NCBI GenBank assembly: GCA_019722365.1
Contig: JADFUC010000765.1
Span: 868,001-932,000, forward strand
Direction: 5' to 3'
From: Lithospermum erythrorhizon
Lineage: Eukaryota; Streptophyta; Magnoliopsida; Boraginales; Boraginaceae
Length of the DNA: 64,000 nucleotides
Part shown: positions 12,620 to 33,974 of the stretch, in pieces
Layout of the letters: each line of letters starts with the position of its first letter
Position numbering within the stretch: the stretch's first letter is position 1
The notes under the pieces: model-generated
What the model saw: the letters and a program-made list of their open reading frames with translations, nothing else
Database searches by the model: none
Told to the model about the DNA's origin: nothing
Program-made: the position numbers and the translations under genes

Positions 12620-13230
12620 CATATTTTAAAATGATATTTATATATATAGAACATACAAAAATGAAGCTCTAAAAGAAAAAATGCATAAAGTAATATATTA
12701 TTATTTTAGAAAAATCATATTCGATTTATAAATCATATATTTCAATATAATGATATAAGTAAAAATCTATATTTACTAATATCATGGGGGTATAACAAGA
12801 AACAGATTCGCAAGAGCGAATCGCCAACACAATTTAGAAAACAGAATATGATATATAATTGAAGACAAAACAAAAATCGCAATGAAAATGCATAAAAAAT
12901 ATAATCCAACTTTGAAAATCATATTTGATCTATAAAACCATATCCTCTCAATATAATAGTATAAAACCTCAGATTACACCAATACTGCAAAGACAACCGA
13001 GAAACGTATTCAATAGTGAACTCAAGCTTAATTTGAAAACGTAATATGATATATAATATAACATACAAAATAAAGTCGAAAAGAAAATGGATAAAAAACA
13101 CACACACATCAAAATCATATTCGATCTATAAATCATATCCTCTTTAATATACCTAATACGTCACAACGCAACACGCTGCACAAACGCATCTCAAGAGCTT
13201 AACCGCCACGACAATTTGAAACGAGTCAGT
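12620..13230. repeat. Diverged ~200-bp tandem repeat, about three units
   Basis: The block AAAATCATATTCGATCTATAAATC-like recurs at about 12712, 12917 and 13111, spaced about 205 and 195 bases. The companion block AATATGATATATAA recurs at about 12635, 12845 and 13047. It is followed each time by ACATACAAAA- or GACAAAACAAA-like sequence and then by AAATGCATAAA or AAATGGATAAA. A third block (CAATTTAGAAAAC, TAATTTGAAAAC, CAATTTGAAACG) recurs at about 12830, 13030 and 13212. The order of blocks is kept across units, so this is a decayed tandem array of near-nucleosome period. Confidence 0.7.
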
Positions 13231-16200
13231 ATTTAAACAAATATACTACTGGGCCATTATAGCGCAAATACAGTAATGAATGCAAGCACCAACAACAAAA
13301 AAATGACAAAACTCAACAAACAACAAATATACTAACTTAAACAACACGAATCCTAACACATATCCGGATTTCAACAAGAAAACCGAAATTTTAAAAGCGG
13401 ATCGGTACTTTCATCATCAAGGGAACTTTATGAAAAAGTTTCGTCTTTATTTCCACGGCCACGGGATTTTTGTTCTAAAAACTCGAAAAGTCACCCAGCA
13501 CACCCGGTATTATTCACCTATCAGACTATCTCACTGGTACTATTCACGAGCAACTCCTCCTGTCCGAGTACCCGGCGAACTCTTCAAGGCCTCCATCAAA
13601 TTCTCGGCGACAACTGCATGTAATCAAACTCGCAGGCTCGAAATGACTCAACTCGCTAACTAATTACTTATCATTATCCTCAACTACCAAGATTAATGAT
13701 GATGAAATTGAGTGATTTTGGATGAATCGATTGATTTATTTATAACTGATAATCAACGCGAAAAAAACTGGAGCAAAAAATTCTGAAAAATGAAATGATT
13801 TAATGAATCCAAATGAAGAAATTTACATAATATTGTTTCAGACTACGAACAAGAAATCACACAGTTCCTTACATTCGAGCCATCGGAAATCAATTTCTCG
13901 ACAATCATAAAATTAATGTAATGAAGATGAATTAATAAGATGATACTAAAATCTTCTTTAGAATGTTTCATTTTCACTAGTTCGTTCTTACATCAAATGT
14001 TCACCCAAAAAACGTGCCGATCTGAATGTCACCCCAAAAATAATCATATTTCATTTAATACGTGTGCATTACAATTGTCTAATATTCAAAAATCTCATCC
14101 AAAACGAGGATCTGCCCACACCACTTTGTTACCGCTGCAAGTGTTTTTGATGAGTTATACCGACGATGTTCAATGTGGGAATATGATGAATATTATTTAC
14201 TCTTCAAATTTTTATGAGATACGCTTTTGATCATGCACTATTATTGATGATTTATTAAGGATTACATCATACATGTGCACCTTCCCATCGACACATTGCT
14301 TCATGCTCAAATGGCAACTAATATTTTCAAAATATTGATTTGAGATATCTTGATATCATACGCTATTAATGATAGTACTATAATAACATTCCCATTGCTA
14401 AACATAGGCTAAGATTGTTTCATGGAGTATATCATCACCAAAAACATATGCATCCAATAAAACATAATTTTGTGTCTTAAATATGCTATATCAACAGAGT
14501 ATATACACAACAAAGTGGACTTTGTTTGAGCCTTTTTTATTTTATTAATGCAAATAAATAAGTAAAATAAAGTTTACTACGATCGTCAATATCAGAAATA
14601 CATTACTCTCCACTTCTAAATTAATTTTTTTTTAGGATTTAATAAAAAATAACGAACAAAAACTATTAAAAGCATACCTCATGATGGATGTATACACAAA
14701 TGAGTCGGAGTATTGGATTAGTGATAATGCCAGAATATTTTCATATTTTAAGAATATATATTTTCAGTACTTTTAACTCAATCAACACTTTGGCTTTAAA
14801 TATGTACAATTTTTTCAACATGACAACTTTTTGAAGGTGGGCATCTATATATACTAATATCAAATTCATTTACCATACATACCCTCTTTTATATCATCTT
14901 ACATTCTGACATTATTGAAATATTTTTAAATTAGTATTTCGTCTAAAAAAAATTAACGAAAGAATATGTAATTGAACTATAAATTTGCGCCATGTGAAAT
15001 TCGAAAATGAAAAGGTATACAGTAGTTATTTACTAGTGAGGTAATAACCAACAAACTTCATCATACTTATATTTGGATAATAATATATTCCATTAATAAT
15101 AAAAATGAAGGTTTTCTTTTAATTCCCAAAGCCAGTAATGACACGTAATATAACACTAGAATAATTTTGCAATGCAAAAGAACAAATTTTATTGATGAGG
15201 ATAGGGAGGGCCAACATAAAATTCACCTATAAAATTTTTTAATGACAAGGCGATTAATCGAAGGACTGATCATTGGCCGACGATTCATGGTACGCTCCCG
15301 CTCTCGATTTTGGCTGATTTCGATTTCATTTCGAGCTGATAAAAGCTTTGTTTGGATTTCGACGGATTTGATTTGATCAGATTGATAGAGCTGATATTTA
15401 GCCGGTTTCGATTTGACTTTCAACCTGACTCGACTTGATTTCGATAGGAGTTCCATTTCGACGGATGTTGTTCTGATACTTATTACGCTTTCACGGATTT
15501 GAGATCGTTGCATATGGCCCTACTAGGAGTTTTAGAAAGCCAGATTTTGTTGGTCAGAGTGAATTTACCTCCGCTCATTTTACTACTTTTACTTATCGTT
15601 GAAAATTAAGCAACTTGTTCGGCACAAAAATAAACAATCGCAACTAAGATCGACAAACGTACAACAACGAATTACTTAAAAACATATACGTTGCAATTCT
15701 ACATACAAAATTTAACACTTGGTATACTTACAACGCAAATGAAACGATGAACTCTCAATCTCCCAATCCTCCGGAATCCTCGCACCCAAGTGAAACGCCT
15801 CCAGCTAGTCCACACCAAGAGTGGTTGAATCACGTATCTGCCTCGCTGTGACCTTACGGTACGACCGACGCAAGAACCTTATGAAAAAACTTGACTAAAA
15901 ACTGGGAGAGAATACAGGGGCAATGCCTTTTGCGAGAGGATGAAATGAAAATTTTGGGTTTTTCATTTCATCTTTCCTTTATATAGTCCCTTTTGTTTGG
16001 CTTCCATCAGCCGACTCTGCTTTGATAAATAGTTAACTCCGTTAAGTCAAGCACCAACTTATTACTAAATCCAGTAGCAATTTAACAAGCCATTAATAAG
16101 CCTGCTAAACTCAGCCAACCGGAAACAGCAATTTAATTGATTCGTTTTGTTCAATTTTTATTTTACATTATCAATGTAAACTCGATTGGGTATTTCGTTG

Positions 16201-16899
16201 ATTTCTGAACCAACTCCCACCTACCAGCCCCGACGGGAATCTGCCACGGAACAACCCAACGCACCGTATAGCGCGACTGGCTCGGGGATAATATTCGTCA
16301 GATAATAATATAATCGACCATTATGATATATTTCCGGTTATGCATGCGATTCAGCACCGACACAACCCCCCCATAATACCCGAGTTCCACTTTAGTAATG
16401 TACACCACTACTTCATCAACACTTGGGCCCGGCAATCTCTATTTAACTAAATTAGTAAATGAATTGCTATAACAATTGTCAACGGCATACCATGTAAATC
16501 AAGATATTTCCCTCGATTTCCAACACTCCCACCTCGCTCTATTCCACATTTCATACTTTATCATGATTCAGTCATGCAACCATGCTGCATAAAACACCCA
16601 CGACTTCTCTTTACTCGAGTCAACTCGAATCGCACCATGACGCCCACAACCAACGCCCAACACCAAGGGCTCCCAGAATCACAGAATCAGATATCAAGGA
16701 CGGATAATCCCTTTATAATATATCAACTCCATCGCTATACTTATCAGCATACCCAACACACGCCAAGAGAATCCCTCGCTTAAGCAGTAGCTCGACATAG
16801 TCAGTTAACACAACTCATATAACACGAGTAATTATTACCGCCAGGTCTAAGAATCATAAATTATCAGCTTCTAAGCAAACATCATAGACACATATATAC
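13231..16899. other. Repeat-derived intergenic DNA, no gene
   Basis: No open frame shows a recognisable protein. The part from 15540 to 16500 is C-rich and G-poor on the plus strand like the copia remnant to its right and could include that element's 3' LTR. It shares weak colinear similarity with 22530-22910 (for example ATGATGAACT and AAACTTGACT at corresponding places). I could not fix LTR borders. Confidence 0.35.
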
Positions 16900-19800
16900 A
16901 TTATCTTTCTACGATTCTCAGAACTACTAACCGACTCCCTCAATTATGCAACCGATACCATAAGATCGATCAAGCTTACACCCTTACAATCCAAGAGTTG
17001 ATCATCAATCACTACGTCAATATCAAATGCTTGTCGCCCCAGACTGCCAAGATCCGACCAAGGCGAATGGCTACCTTATATTTCTAGATTGGCAGGCCTC
17101 TTTGTCAACACTTCCGTGGCTGTCCTCTAGAAATTGCATGGCAGCCTGTGACTTTATTTCACTGACGAGAAATGGAATAGGTTATATTGCGAACCAAGAC
17201 ACACATAAAACACACGCTATACAGCTGCACAAACAAAATTGACATATAAAGAAGTCGAATATTCAAATTACTGCTCACACAACAAGACACAAATACCTAC
17301 GCCCCACCTAATCCAACACCATCATGAGAGTTTGTTCATGACCACAGAATTAATATAAGCTTAATTGAGGCATTGGCTCAGTAAAAGGATAGGCTACATT
17401 AGCCTATGTTTCGGGAACCACTCCAAGACATCGTTTCCACCATATACTACCAACCGACATCGTGTATTCGGTCTATATCTAACTATTTCAGCCCTCACTA
17501 TACCAAGAACGATTCAAGTTCTTCAGATACTCACAAGACGCTCCCTTCAACGCAACCTACAGGTTTCTCCCCGATTGGGGCTCGGCTGCAAAGAATCGGT
17601 ACACACGAATAACGCCCAGCGCATTTCACACGCATACGAATGGACTTTACAACCCAAACACAACGAAGTCCCTTCATCTCTGTCCATCTCAAAGCATCCG
17701 CGCGGGATTACAACTCTTGTTAAGCCGAACCCATGTCCTCGCGGAGAGATATCCCTCCTGAATCATCTCCATTTGAACTTTCGCTATTAATTTATCATGT
17801 TTGCTTCCGACAAAGTTCAATAAATTTAGATTCTGGGCATGGCTTCATTCTCACATGAGTCCTTCATCGAGAACGCCCACGCAAACAACACCGACCTAAG
17901 TCCACAACCTACCGCCCAACCATCAACATGTCACCCACACACAGATCACGAACGCCGTGGTAACTCCCACTCACCTTCTTGTATATATACAAGCATTTTA
18001 TCATCTTTAAATTTAACCAAAACCTTTGATCGCTTCCATCAAAACGGTAAGATTCCAACCACGGATGTCGATTGAGACCACAACGACCTTCAGCCTTTAC
18101 AAACCTCTAGGTCCTTCGAGACACGTAAAACCCGGAGGCTATCACGTATTAATATCTTCCCCTGGGTTTCCATTCAGAAAGCGCTTTTACATTCATTTCC
18201 TCTATATTTCATAGTCATAAAATGCATCAATGGCTAAGATTATCCCGAATGGATTTAAAGATAAAGCCACCGGCGTATCAGGTTTCATCTTAGTCAATCC
18301 CGCATGAATTTTACTTTGAAACTCTTTTCGGGCCACGAAAGCCTCGCTTTGAAAAACATGAACGCTTCCTCATTTTGTCATGTTTCTTTTCTTAAATACC
18401 CATTTACACTCAATGTACGAACCTCATCAGTAATCTAAAAGGACCAAACCTTGTTTGGGTACATTTAATCCATCTCTCGACTTCATGACTATCAACCATT
18501 TATCGCCATTCATACTCATCGCCTCCCCTCGTAGCAGTGTGCTCTCGCTACTTTCAATCATGAAAGTTTTCACCATACCAACGGCTCGCTCCCCGAGGGA
18601 TCTACTGATCTCCTAAGGGTTGGCTCACAATCTCTGTGGATCAGAATTGATCTTCTATATACGGTTATTACCCATTTGCAGCAGTTGCTCTCTTACACCT
18701 GCCAAGACGATAAATACTTCATCATCCGGGAGCTCTCAAGATGAACACTTTCACTCTAACCCTTCCCGGATGCATATTGTTTCTCTCGAAGAAATATTCT
18801 CGAGCTCAACAGATGATTGTGAAAGCCAAGTAACTAACGGTTTCTTCTGGATAACCAATAACCAAGATCTATCGACTGGGCGCTTACGATCTTTTATCAA
18901 CTTCCTTTGAACATAAGCTTCATAGCCCCAACCTCGAAAAACACAATTTGAGAAACTTCCCATAACTCAATTCATGATATATTCCCATATAGTCGATATT
19001 AGTTGATCTCTTTTATTGCTGAGCTCGACGCATTTCAGAGTATATTCGTAAATTAATCGTGATTGGGATAGCTCATTATACTGCCAAACCACAAGCCAAT
19101 CACACTGATTTCCTTTCAGCGCCGCCGCAGACTCCCCTCAAGCAGGAGTGAATCATGAATACCATATTTCGGGGATGAGAGTTAAATTGATGAAGAGTTT
19201 TCTTTGAGGCGCCGGCAATTTTATAGGCTGAGCCTAATTGTTTTTATTTACTACAGCCTCGCGATTTTCCATTTTGTATTGCACGTATACACATAACCTG
19301 GCCCACCGTAATACCGCAGAACGTAACGGCAATCGTAACTACCTTTCGTAGTTGCGCTTCATCGTCCATACACGCGTAATGCATCCCAACAAAATCGACA
19401 TGTTCTTTCAATGTATCCAAATGAATCTAATTTATTTCCGGTCATTTTGCTCAAAGAGAAAAGTATTCACACTTATCGGCTATAATCGAAACCTTTCGTG
19501 TATTCCATTTGTATTGCTCTTTGATATAAGATTGCCATGACCTTGGCCTACAATGCTATACGTATATGGATTTCCAAGCGTTAGGCCGGTACTCATCAAT
19601 GTTATGTTCTTCGACGACGTGTCTGCAGAAGTTCGTGACACATTCGAGAAATGTAATACTTCATATCACACATTTCTTTATGTGAGATCTCTAAAATGTA
19701 TCGATTCACTAAATGAAAGGAAAAAATCCCTTCATTATTCAAAAAATACTAAACAAAAGTAATAATATTCTCAAGTATAAGTAGAGCAAAGAAATACTGT

Positions 19801-20600
19801 TTAAATTCTAGAAACACGGCTCGAGGCATTTCCAACTTTCAGATTGCCTCTTTATTATCCATCTATCTCGAATTTCACTTGCCCGTAGTCAAGCGACAAA
19901 ACACGGCAATCCACAACCAGTGACAAACACTCTAAGCAGAACTCTGTAGCTGTAATAAACTTCAATAGCATATACATTACATATTCCAGTAGGCTGAAGT
20001 GGTCATTAGACTATTCTTCTTCCTATTCTCTCCCCAAGAATTCTTTTGTGCCGATTTCCTGCCTAATCTCTGCATCCCACCTGCACCATGTCCTCCTCAT
20101 TGCCTCCAGCCAGCCCCGCAACCCTTGGTGTGCCTCCCCGAACCCTAGGCTTATCATCAGATTTCTTAATAATCCTTTGTTTTTGGGAGCACCCAAGTAG
20201 GAGTCCCAGTCCTCTTTACCTATCTCATCGTGATCATCTCAAGGTATTAGCTTCATTTAGAGATAATCTCCTTAAATCTTTATGTACGTTGAATTATCAC
20301 AAACTAGAGAATCTCTTCTGGGAGTGACTTTATGATAAGTGCTCATAAATGCTTTTTCGAACAACGGTACCAAAGACATCGAGTCGCTCGACCAAGTTTA
20401 TTATTTAAATGACACGCAGACTCGCGTCCATTTTGCTTTTATATCAACGGCAGCAAACAGTCACATATCTCTACTCTTGCCTTTCCTTTCTGGTCAGACC
20501 TCATCGTTTGCTTATGCGTCATATTATTCTCCTTTCTTATGTACTGGAGCTGGAACGGTGTTTTGAGATATTTTCAGTTAAGGTAAGAGCATTGATATTT
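16900..20600 (-). mobile_element. Decayed Ty1-copia retrotransposon (minus strand)
   Basis: Three protein remnants lie in the order expected for a minus-strand copia polyprotein. At 19370-19480 a gag-pre-integrase-like stretch reads KGFDYSR and later SKMTGN and IERTC. At 18751-18963 an open frame reads GWGYEAYVQRK, DRSW and VELENI, matching the segment after the integrase core (WGCEAYVKR, DxRS, VELEEI in intact elements). At 17340-17640 several frames together give RNase H-like text (ALKG and YLKN, then VYGG, then ANVAY and TEP, as in ALKGVLRYLK, GGAVSW and ATVADSTTEAEY). Many stops and frame jumps show it is long dead. The borders are approximate and neither LTRs nor a primer-binding site were resolved. 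Confidence 0.6.
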
Positions 20601-23600
20601 CCATAACACGATTTCGTGCTTTCGGTGCTTCTCTTCCTTTATTTGCAAGAATGTTATTTTGTCTGGACGACCTTTTCGCCGCTTAACATACACGTTTTCC
20701 CCGCCGGTGAACACCCTCGCCGGTGACGCCAATGCTTGGAGTTGTCGAAGCTCGCACTCTCGCGTAGCTAAGCGGTTTAGGGGAAGGGAAACAGGCGCTT
20801 ATTTAATTTTGCTAAGAATAGTATGTAAAATGCGCCAACAAATCTGCACGCCAAATACTTCATAAAATAAATTATAAAATAAATACCAATACCAAAAATC
20901 TCACAAAATGTATTAAAATACAAGATCTACCATAACAAATTTCAAACGGCAACACCCATTTGAAAGTTAACATAAGCAAAGTAGAAAGTCAACAACTAAC
21001 CACCATGAACATTTGATATCTCTTTAGATATTAGCATGCCTACAGGACGCCACCAACGTATCACCGCAGCTCACAACGCCAGTGGAAATCACCGTGTCGA
21101 CCACCAACCAACTTGGCCACTTTGAATAATCATCCAAAGCTTCATAACGTGAAGGAAATCACTTCAACATGATTCATCGCTTACACTTCAATGATATCAA
21201 GACCAAGCATCACAATACGCTCGCATGATCGTGGATAAGTTTCACAACTTTAAAATTGGTTTTGACATGTTATTAAATTTTATGGCGATTCATATTATTT
21301 GATTTAATTATTTAACATGTTATATAACACATACTCAAGTAATACGCATCATGAAAAAATAAAACAATAATACACATTTAGAGATATACGATACTTAATT
21401 CTAAAAATACAATTAATAAACCTATTACAACACTTATCGCAACCGGTATTCCTCAACTTTGAAAACCTGTGCCGACACGCTGAACGCCATTCAATGCCTC
21501 CTAGCCAGAGATGATTTATTTCAACCCACCCAAGACACAAACACCCGCATGCCTGAAAACAAAACAAAACCATGGCCCAAATCTACCTAACTGCTCACAG
21601 AGATCAGATTCTCAAAAATACAACTGTGTCACATCCATATCCTTCATTCACAATACAACAAACACACAAACATACATTAAACGGCACGGATTAAAATGAC
21701 TCATGAACGTCACAACAGTTTAATGCTATTAAGTATGAAATAAACACGCCATTAATACATAATAAACATGTACTTAATATGCAATAAATAATAATTTATA
21801 CAAAAATTCAACAAAACCACCCGCTTGGTGTCTGGCATATACCCTCAATCAATCAAACTCAAACACATGATCAACACCATGATTTTGAACTCAGATGCAT
21901 ATTATATTGCACAAAAATCACACAACATACACTTAAATGTGATATGAAATTAATTGATTTCATAATTATATTCATGAACATATTATTATTTAAAATATAT
22001 CAATGAAGACTACCTGGGTGTCCAACAGTTATCACAACAACTACCTTACCTGGATGTTAATATGATTTAATGAACATATGGTTGATTAATGTTAAATCAA
22101 CAAACATATATATTTTTATGGTTCATTGGGCGATAACTATCTACCTACAAACAAAAACACCAATACAATATCCATTTGATATAATATATAAGAACTCCAG
22201 AAGCTAGTATCTCAAACATATTTATATTTCGAACCAGATCGGTTACTCACGCATTCCTCAAACAAATACATTTATAAAAAATACAATAACGAAAAGAGAC
22301 ATCAGATTAAACTTATTATCATTAAATTGATAAATTACAAATTATCACAAATAAATGATAATAAATACATTAAAAACCCGAAATTAATAATTTTAAACGG
22401 ATTAGGACCTTGCAAATGCAACCGACGAAGAATCCCGACTGACGACCTGGCCTCCACGGCCTCCCAAGTAGACACGCACGGACCACTACCGTCCGCCCGC
22501 ATACGGCCCAACGCCTTTAACGTCTTCAATTTCACTCATATCTCCACAATTTCTCTCAAACGCTTCCAAATCGAATTTTTGACAAACAATTATGTTAACA
22601 AACATTTCTCAGAATCACAACCTGTCTGCCAACAAAAATAAATGTAACGTGAATTCAAGATCGAATAAATTGGAGCAACAACCAACCATGAAAAATACAT
22701 GTATAGGCATCCTACACCCACGAACACCTGGCATATTACCAAACCAATGAATGATGAACTTTATTCTCCCAAAACTCCATTGAACTTTAGCACTTCAAGG
22801 AACGCCCAAGCCAACAATCAGTTAACTTACCTAACCACGCCGACCTGACCAAAGCAACTTTGTTTAATCGAGTAATTTGAGTAAAAACTTGACTTAAGCA
22901 CCAGAGAGAACATGCGGGCCTCAGCAAGCACTGACTGTCAATTCAGCCAGCACACTCAATCTCTACCACGACCCCACTGGCAGCCACCCATTCAGATAAC
23001 TTGAAAATTTAATATGACACACTTGATTTGGAGACGCGACTCCCAGCTTCCCAGCTGTACGGAGCGATGTAGCAGTTTGGCTGGCAGCTTGTACTACACC
23101 CGCCTACAAATTGCAGAAATTAGACTTTACCACCCCGGCATGATCTCTAAATGAGATTTGGTCTATTTTAACTTAGTGAGATTTGACTCACTTGGACTCG
23201 ATTTAAGCTTTGGCAATACATTCTAGCTTTATTATAGCGTTTTATCAACTTTTTATCGTAGAATGACGATCAAGATGAATTTGTTTCTCCAACCCCGGCC
23301 GACAACACCAATCAACTGTACATGGATTTTAATTCACTGCTTCCCACTTCCAATCCAACCATGTGTGACCTAACGCCGGTTGTATTCTATATACGTTTGA
23401 CGTAATCAACCTAAGATTTATCGAATGCTTCACCAAGCTAATCGAGAAACGTAGCTTAACCTCGAATATTTGAAGCTGAGAAACTTTCACGATTTCATCG
23501 ATTTGTTTAAATCTCACAAATTATTGCGCTTGTGCACACTCTTGATTTCAGCGCCATTTTCAGCTACTCCTGTGCTGCTTCAACACCACGTCATTTAAAT

Positions 23601-25290
23601 CTCGGTTTTTCTCTATATTTTCTCACGTGATTTTAGAGAAAGTGGAAACGCGCAGCTCTAATGAATTTTTTCACTAAATGGGGGTATTTATACCTCCCGA
23701 CTACAAATGGCCTCTCGATCACCGCTTTGATTTCAAAAGTGATTACTTATCTCGACCGCTGAATTCTCGGAGGCAAAAGATTCCGGACCGCCTGCAAATT
23801 TGCAGCGACTTTCCTCCAAGTAACCATTATAGATTTCATTATCACGGAAGAAGGTTCCGAATCTGATTTTCACCACCTAACATTTTTGGGAGCTTCGAAT
23901 TAATTACATAATCTTTGTTTCCTCGATTTTCAATCCATTACATAATCCCGTAGTCTTGATTTTTCAAATCCACATAACTTCCTCTCGAGTCTGATTTTGA
24001 ACCACGTATTTATTCTTCTATTTTGTACCACGCTGGCTTGAACGTTTCCTTATACCGATTTTAATCAATAAAATTGTGGTTTCGAGCCCTTAATTTTAGA
24101 CCGACATTTAACGCGAGGTCAAGCTGATAACCCTATTTCGAAGTTCAATTTATGGTTAATTAACGTAAAACCCTTATTTTTACTTTGACACCCCGCGCTG
24201 ATTTCTGTGAACCCTTTGTTCGACGGTGGCCTGATTTGAATTTGGTGCGCTTAACCGGTAACCCCAACTACCACGTGGCATCTTTAAGAGTCGACTTTTA
24301 ATTAATTTGATTAATTCATCTTAATCAATTATTATTTTGATAAATTTTCGATCTCTACAAATTTGACAAAAAGATTAAATTTATAATCCTAGCGTGCTGG
24401 AGTATTGCCAATAATAGATATTATTTGCTAAAAGTTGAAAAGATTCTATGGAGGATTTAAAAGAACTTTTTTAGGAAGAGAATTGAAACACTCAATTAAC
24501 ATTCAAATTTTAGTAAATATGGTAAACGATCGGACGAACGAGAATTGATACGGCATTAATAACGGTAGTCATACTTTTTTCTCTAACAATGTTATTATGT
24601 TAGAATTAATATGATATTATTATCATCAATTGGGTGCACGGCAGACACATAATTGTCTTAATATTAGATATCGCAGTACGAAACCGTCATATGGGCCGGT
24701 GTCTCCTATTCCCGACTCTTATGGCTTAATCATGATGAGACTAATTCAATACGATATTTAATACTTCTCGCTTTACCATTGCATATCATGTTACCTTGAC
24801 GTCAAAAACAATACTTCCTTCGCTTTAAATCATCACTTAAAGACACCTTTCTGCTCAAAACAGCTGTCTATCCAAAGAATAAATAATAAATTTGCATTTC
24901 TCGCTTTCTTATTATCTTTTCTATTTAAATTATCAACCAACCAATGATATAATTTTAATTAATTATAATTCTATATGTTCAATGTAGTTTTTTACTATTT
25001 TTTAATGTATATATAAATGATTAAACATATATAATTGGATCAAATGAGAATTGAGATGAAGGGTTAATGATAAAATATGAAGATTTTATAATCACCCAAA
25101 TTCTAATCAAGCACCAAACCAAAACCCAAGCTACAGCACTGTCGCCCTAACCATGTCGAACGAATTAACGAACTTTTTGGAACCAAAACCGAACTCCCTT
25201 GACTTTCCCATTCCGGCCAGAACCGAACCTTGGAATCATGCTCTAACTCGAACCCTGTTTCGTATTCCTATAGTAGCTTGGTTTCGACGG
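20601..25290. other. Repeat-derived intergenic DNA upstream of ABCC5
   Basis: C-rich, G-poor plus-strand composition continues to about 23000, then returns to ordinary AT-rich sequence. The part around 22500-22910 resembles 15540-15910 weakly and may be the other LTR of the copia remnant. I see no coding gene or RNA gene. The last 900 bases are probably flanking sequence of the ABCC5 promoter. Confidence 0.35.
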
Positions 25291-25301
25291 CTCAACCGTA
25301 A

Positions 25302-25310
25302 TATTTATAA
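25302..25310 (+). promoter_or_regulatory. Possible TATA box for ABCC5
   Basis: TATTTATAA lies about 655 bases upstream of the start codon, followed by a C/T-rich leader near 25350-25480. If it is used, the leader is long and may contain an intron. This is judged from motif and position only. Confidence 0.25.
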
Positions 25311-25964
25311 ATGAGAGATAATAACACACAAGTGACAAGTGCATTGGATCTCATTTCGTTTCTCTTATTAACACCAAACCACCTCGATCTTCATTTTCTT
25401 TAGTAGTAGCTTTACTAGGGGTCTTTTGTAACAACATTTTGCTCTGCTACTCTCTCTATCTTTTCATCTTAAAATACCAATAATTTTAATAAAGTAGCAG
25501 AGACCCAGTTCAGGTTTTTGGATTTTGTGAAATGGGTTTGTATCAAAATTGAATTTTGCTTATTAAATTTGTCCCTTTGTGTATATAACATATTATAACA
25601 TAATAGGGTAAAGAAAGTGCCAATATTGATGTTTTAGGTGTCTTTCTTTACCTCTTTGTGTTATTATTGTTGTTACTCTATAGTATATATATTGGTTTTG
25701 ATGATGATAAACTTTGCTTCAGAATTTCTTGTTTTCATATGAAAAATATATTCTGCAGCAAGTGAAAAATGTCACCTTTTTAACATATTAGACAGAATAA
25801 TCACTGCCACATGGTGCAATGATATTTAATTGATTCGATCTATCTCAGGCCTTAAGCCATTAGTGTGACGGTTTCACACTTTTTAATTGATTGGATTTCT
25901 TTTATAACATTGATGATGATATCATATTTATTAATTATTCAATAAGCCTAAGTGGTCATAGTTA

Positions 25965-33974
<8,010 letters not shown>

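Noticed and set aside
15223..15513. 96-codon minus-strand frame rich in Arg, Ser and Lys
   Set aside because: It arises from a degenerate repeated GATTTCGA/TTCGATTT-like sequence and has no motif.
22327..22641. 104-codon plus-strand frame near 22.4 kb
   Set aside because: No family features; it lies in transposon-derived DNA and overlaps a 66-codon antisense frame of equal quality.
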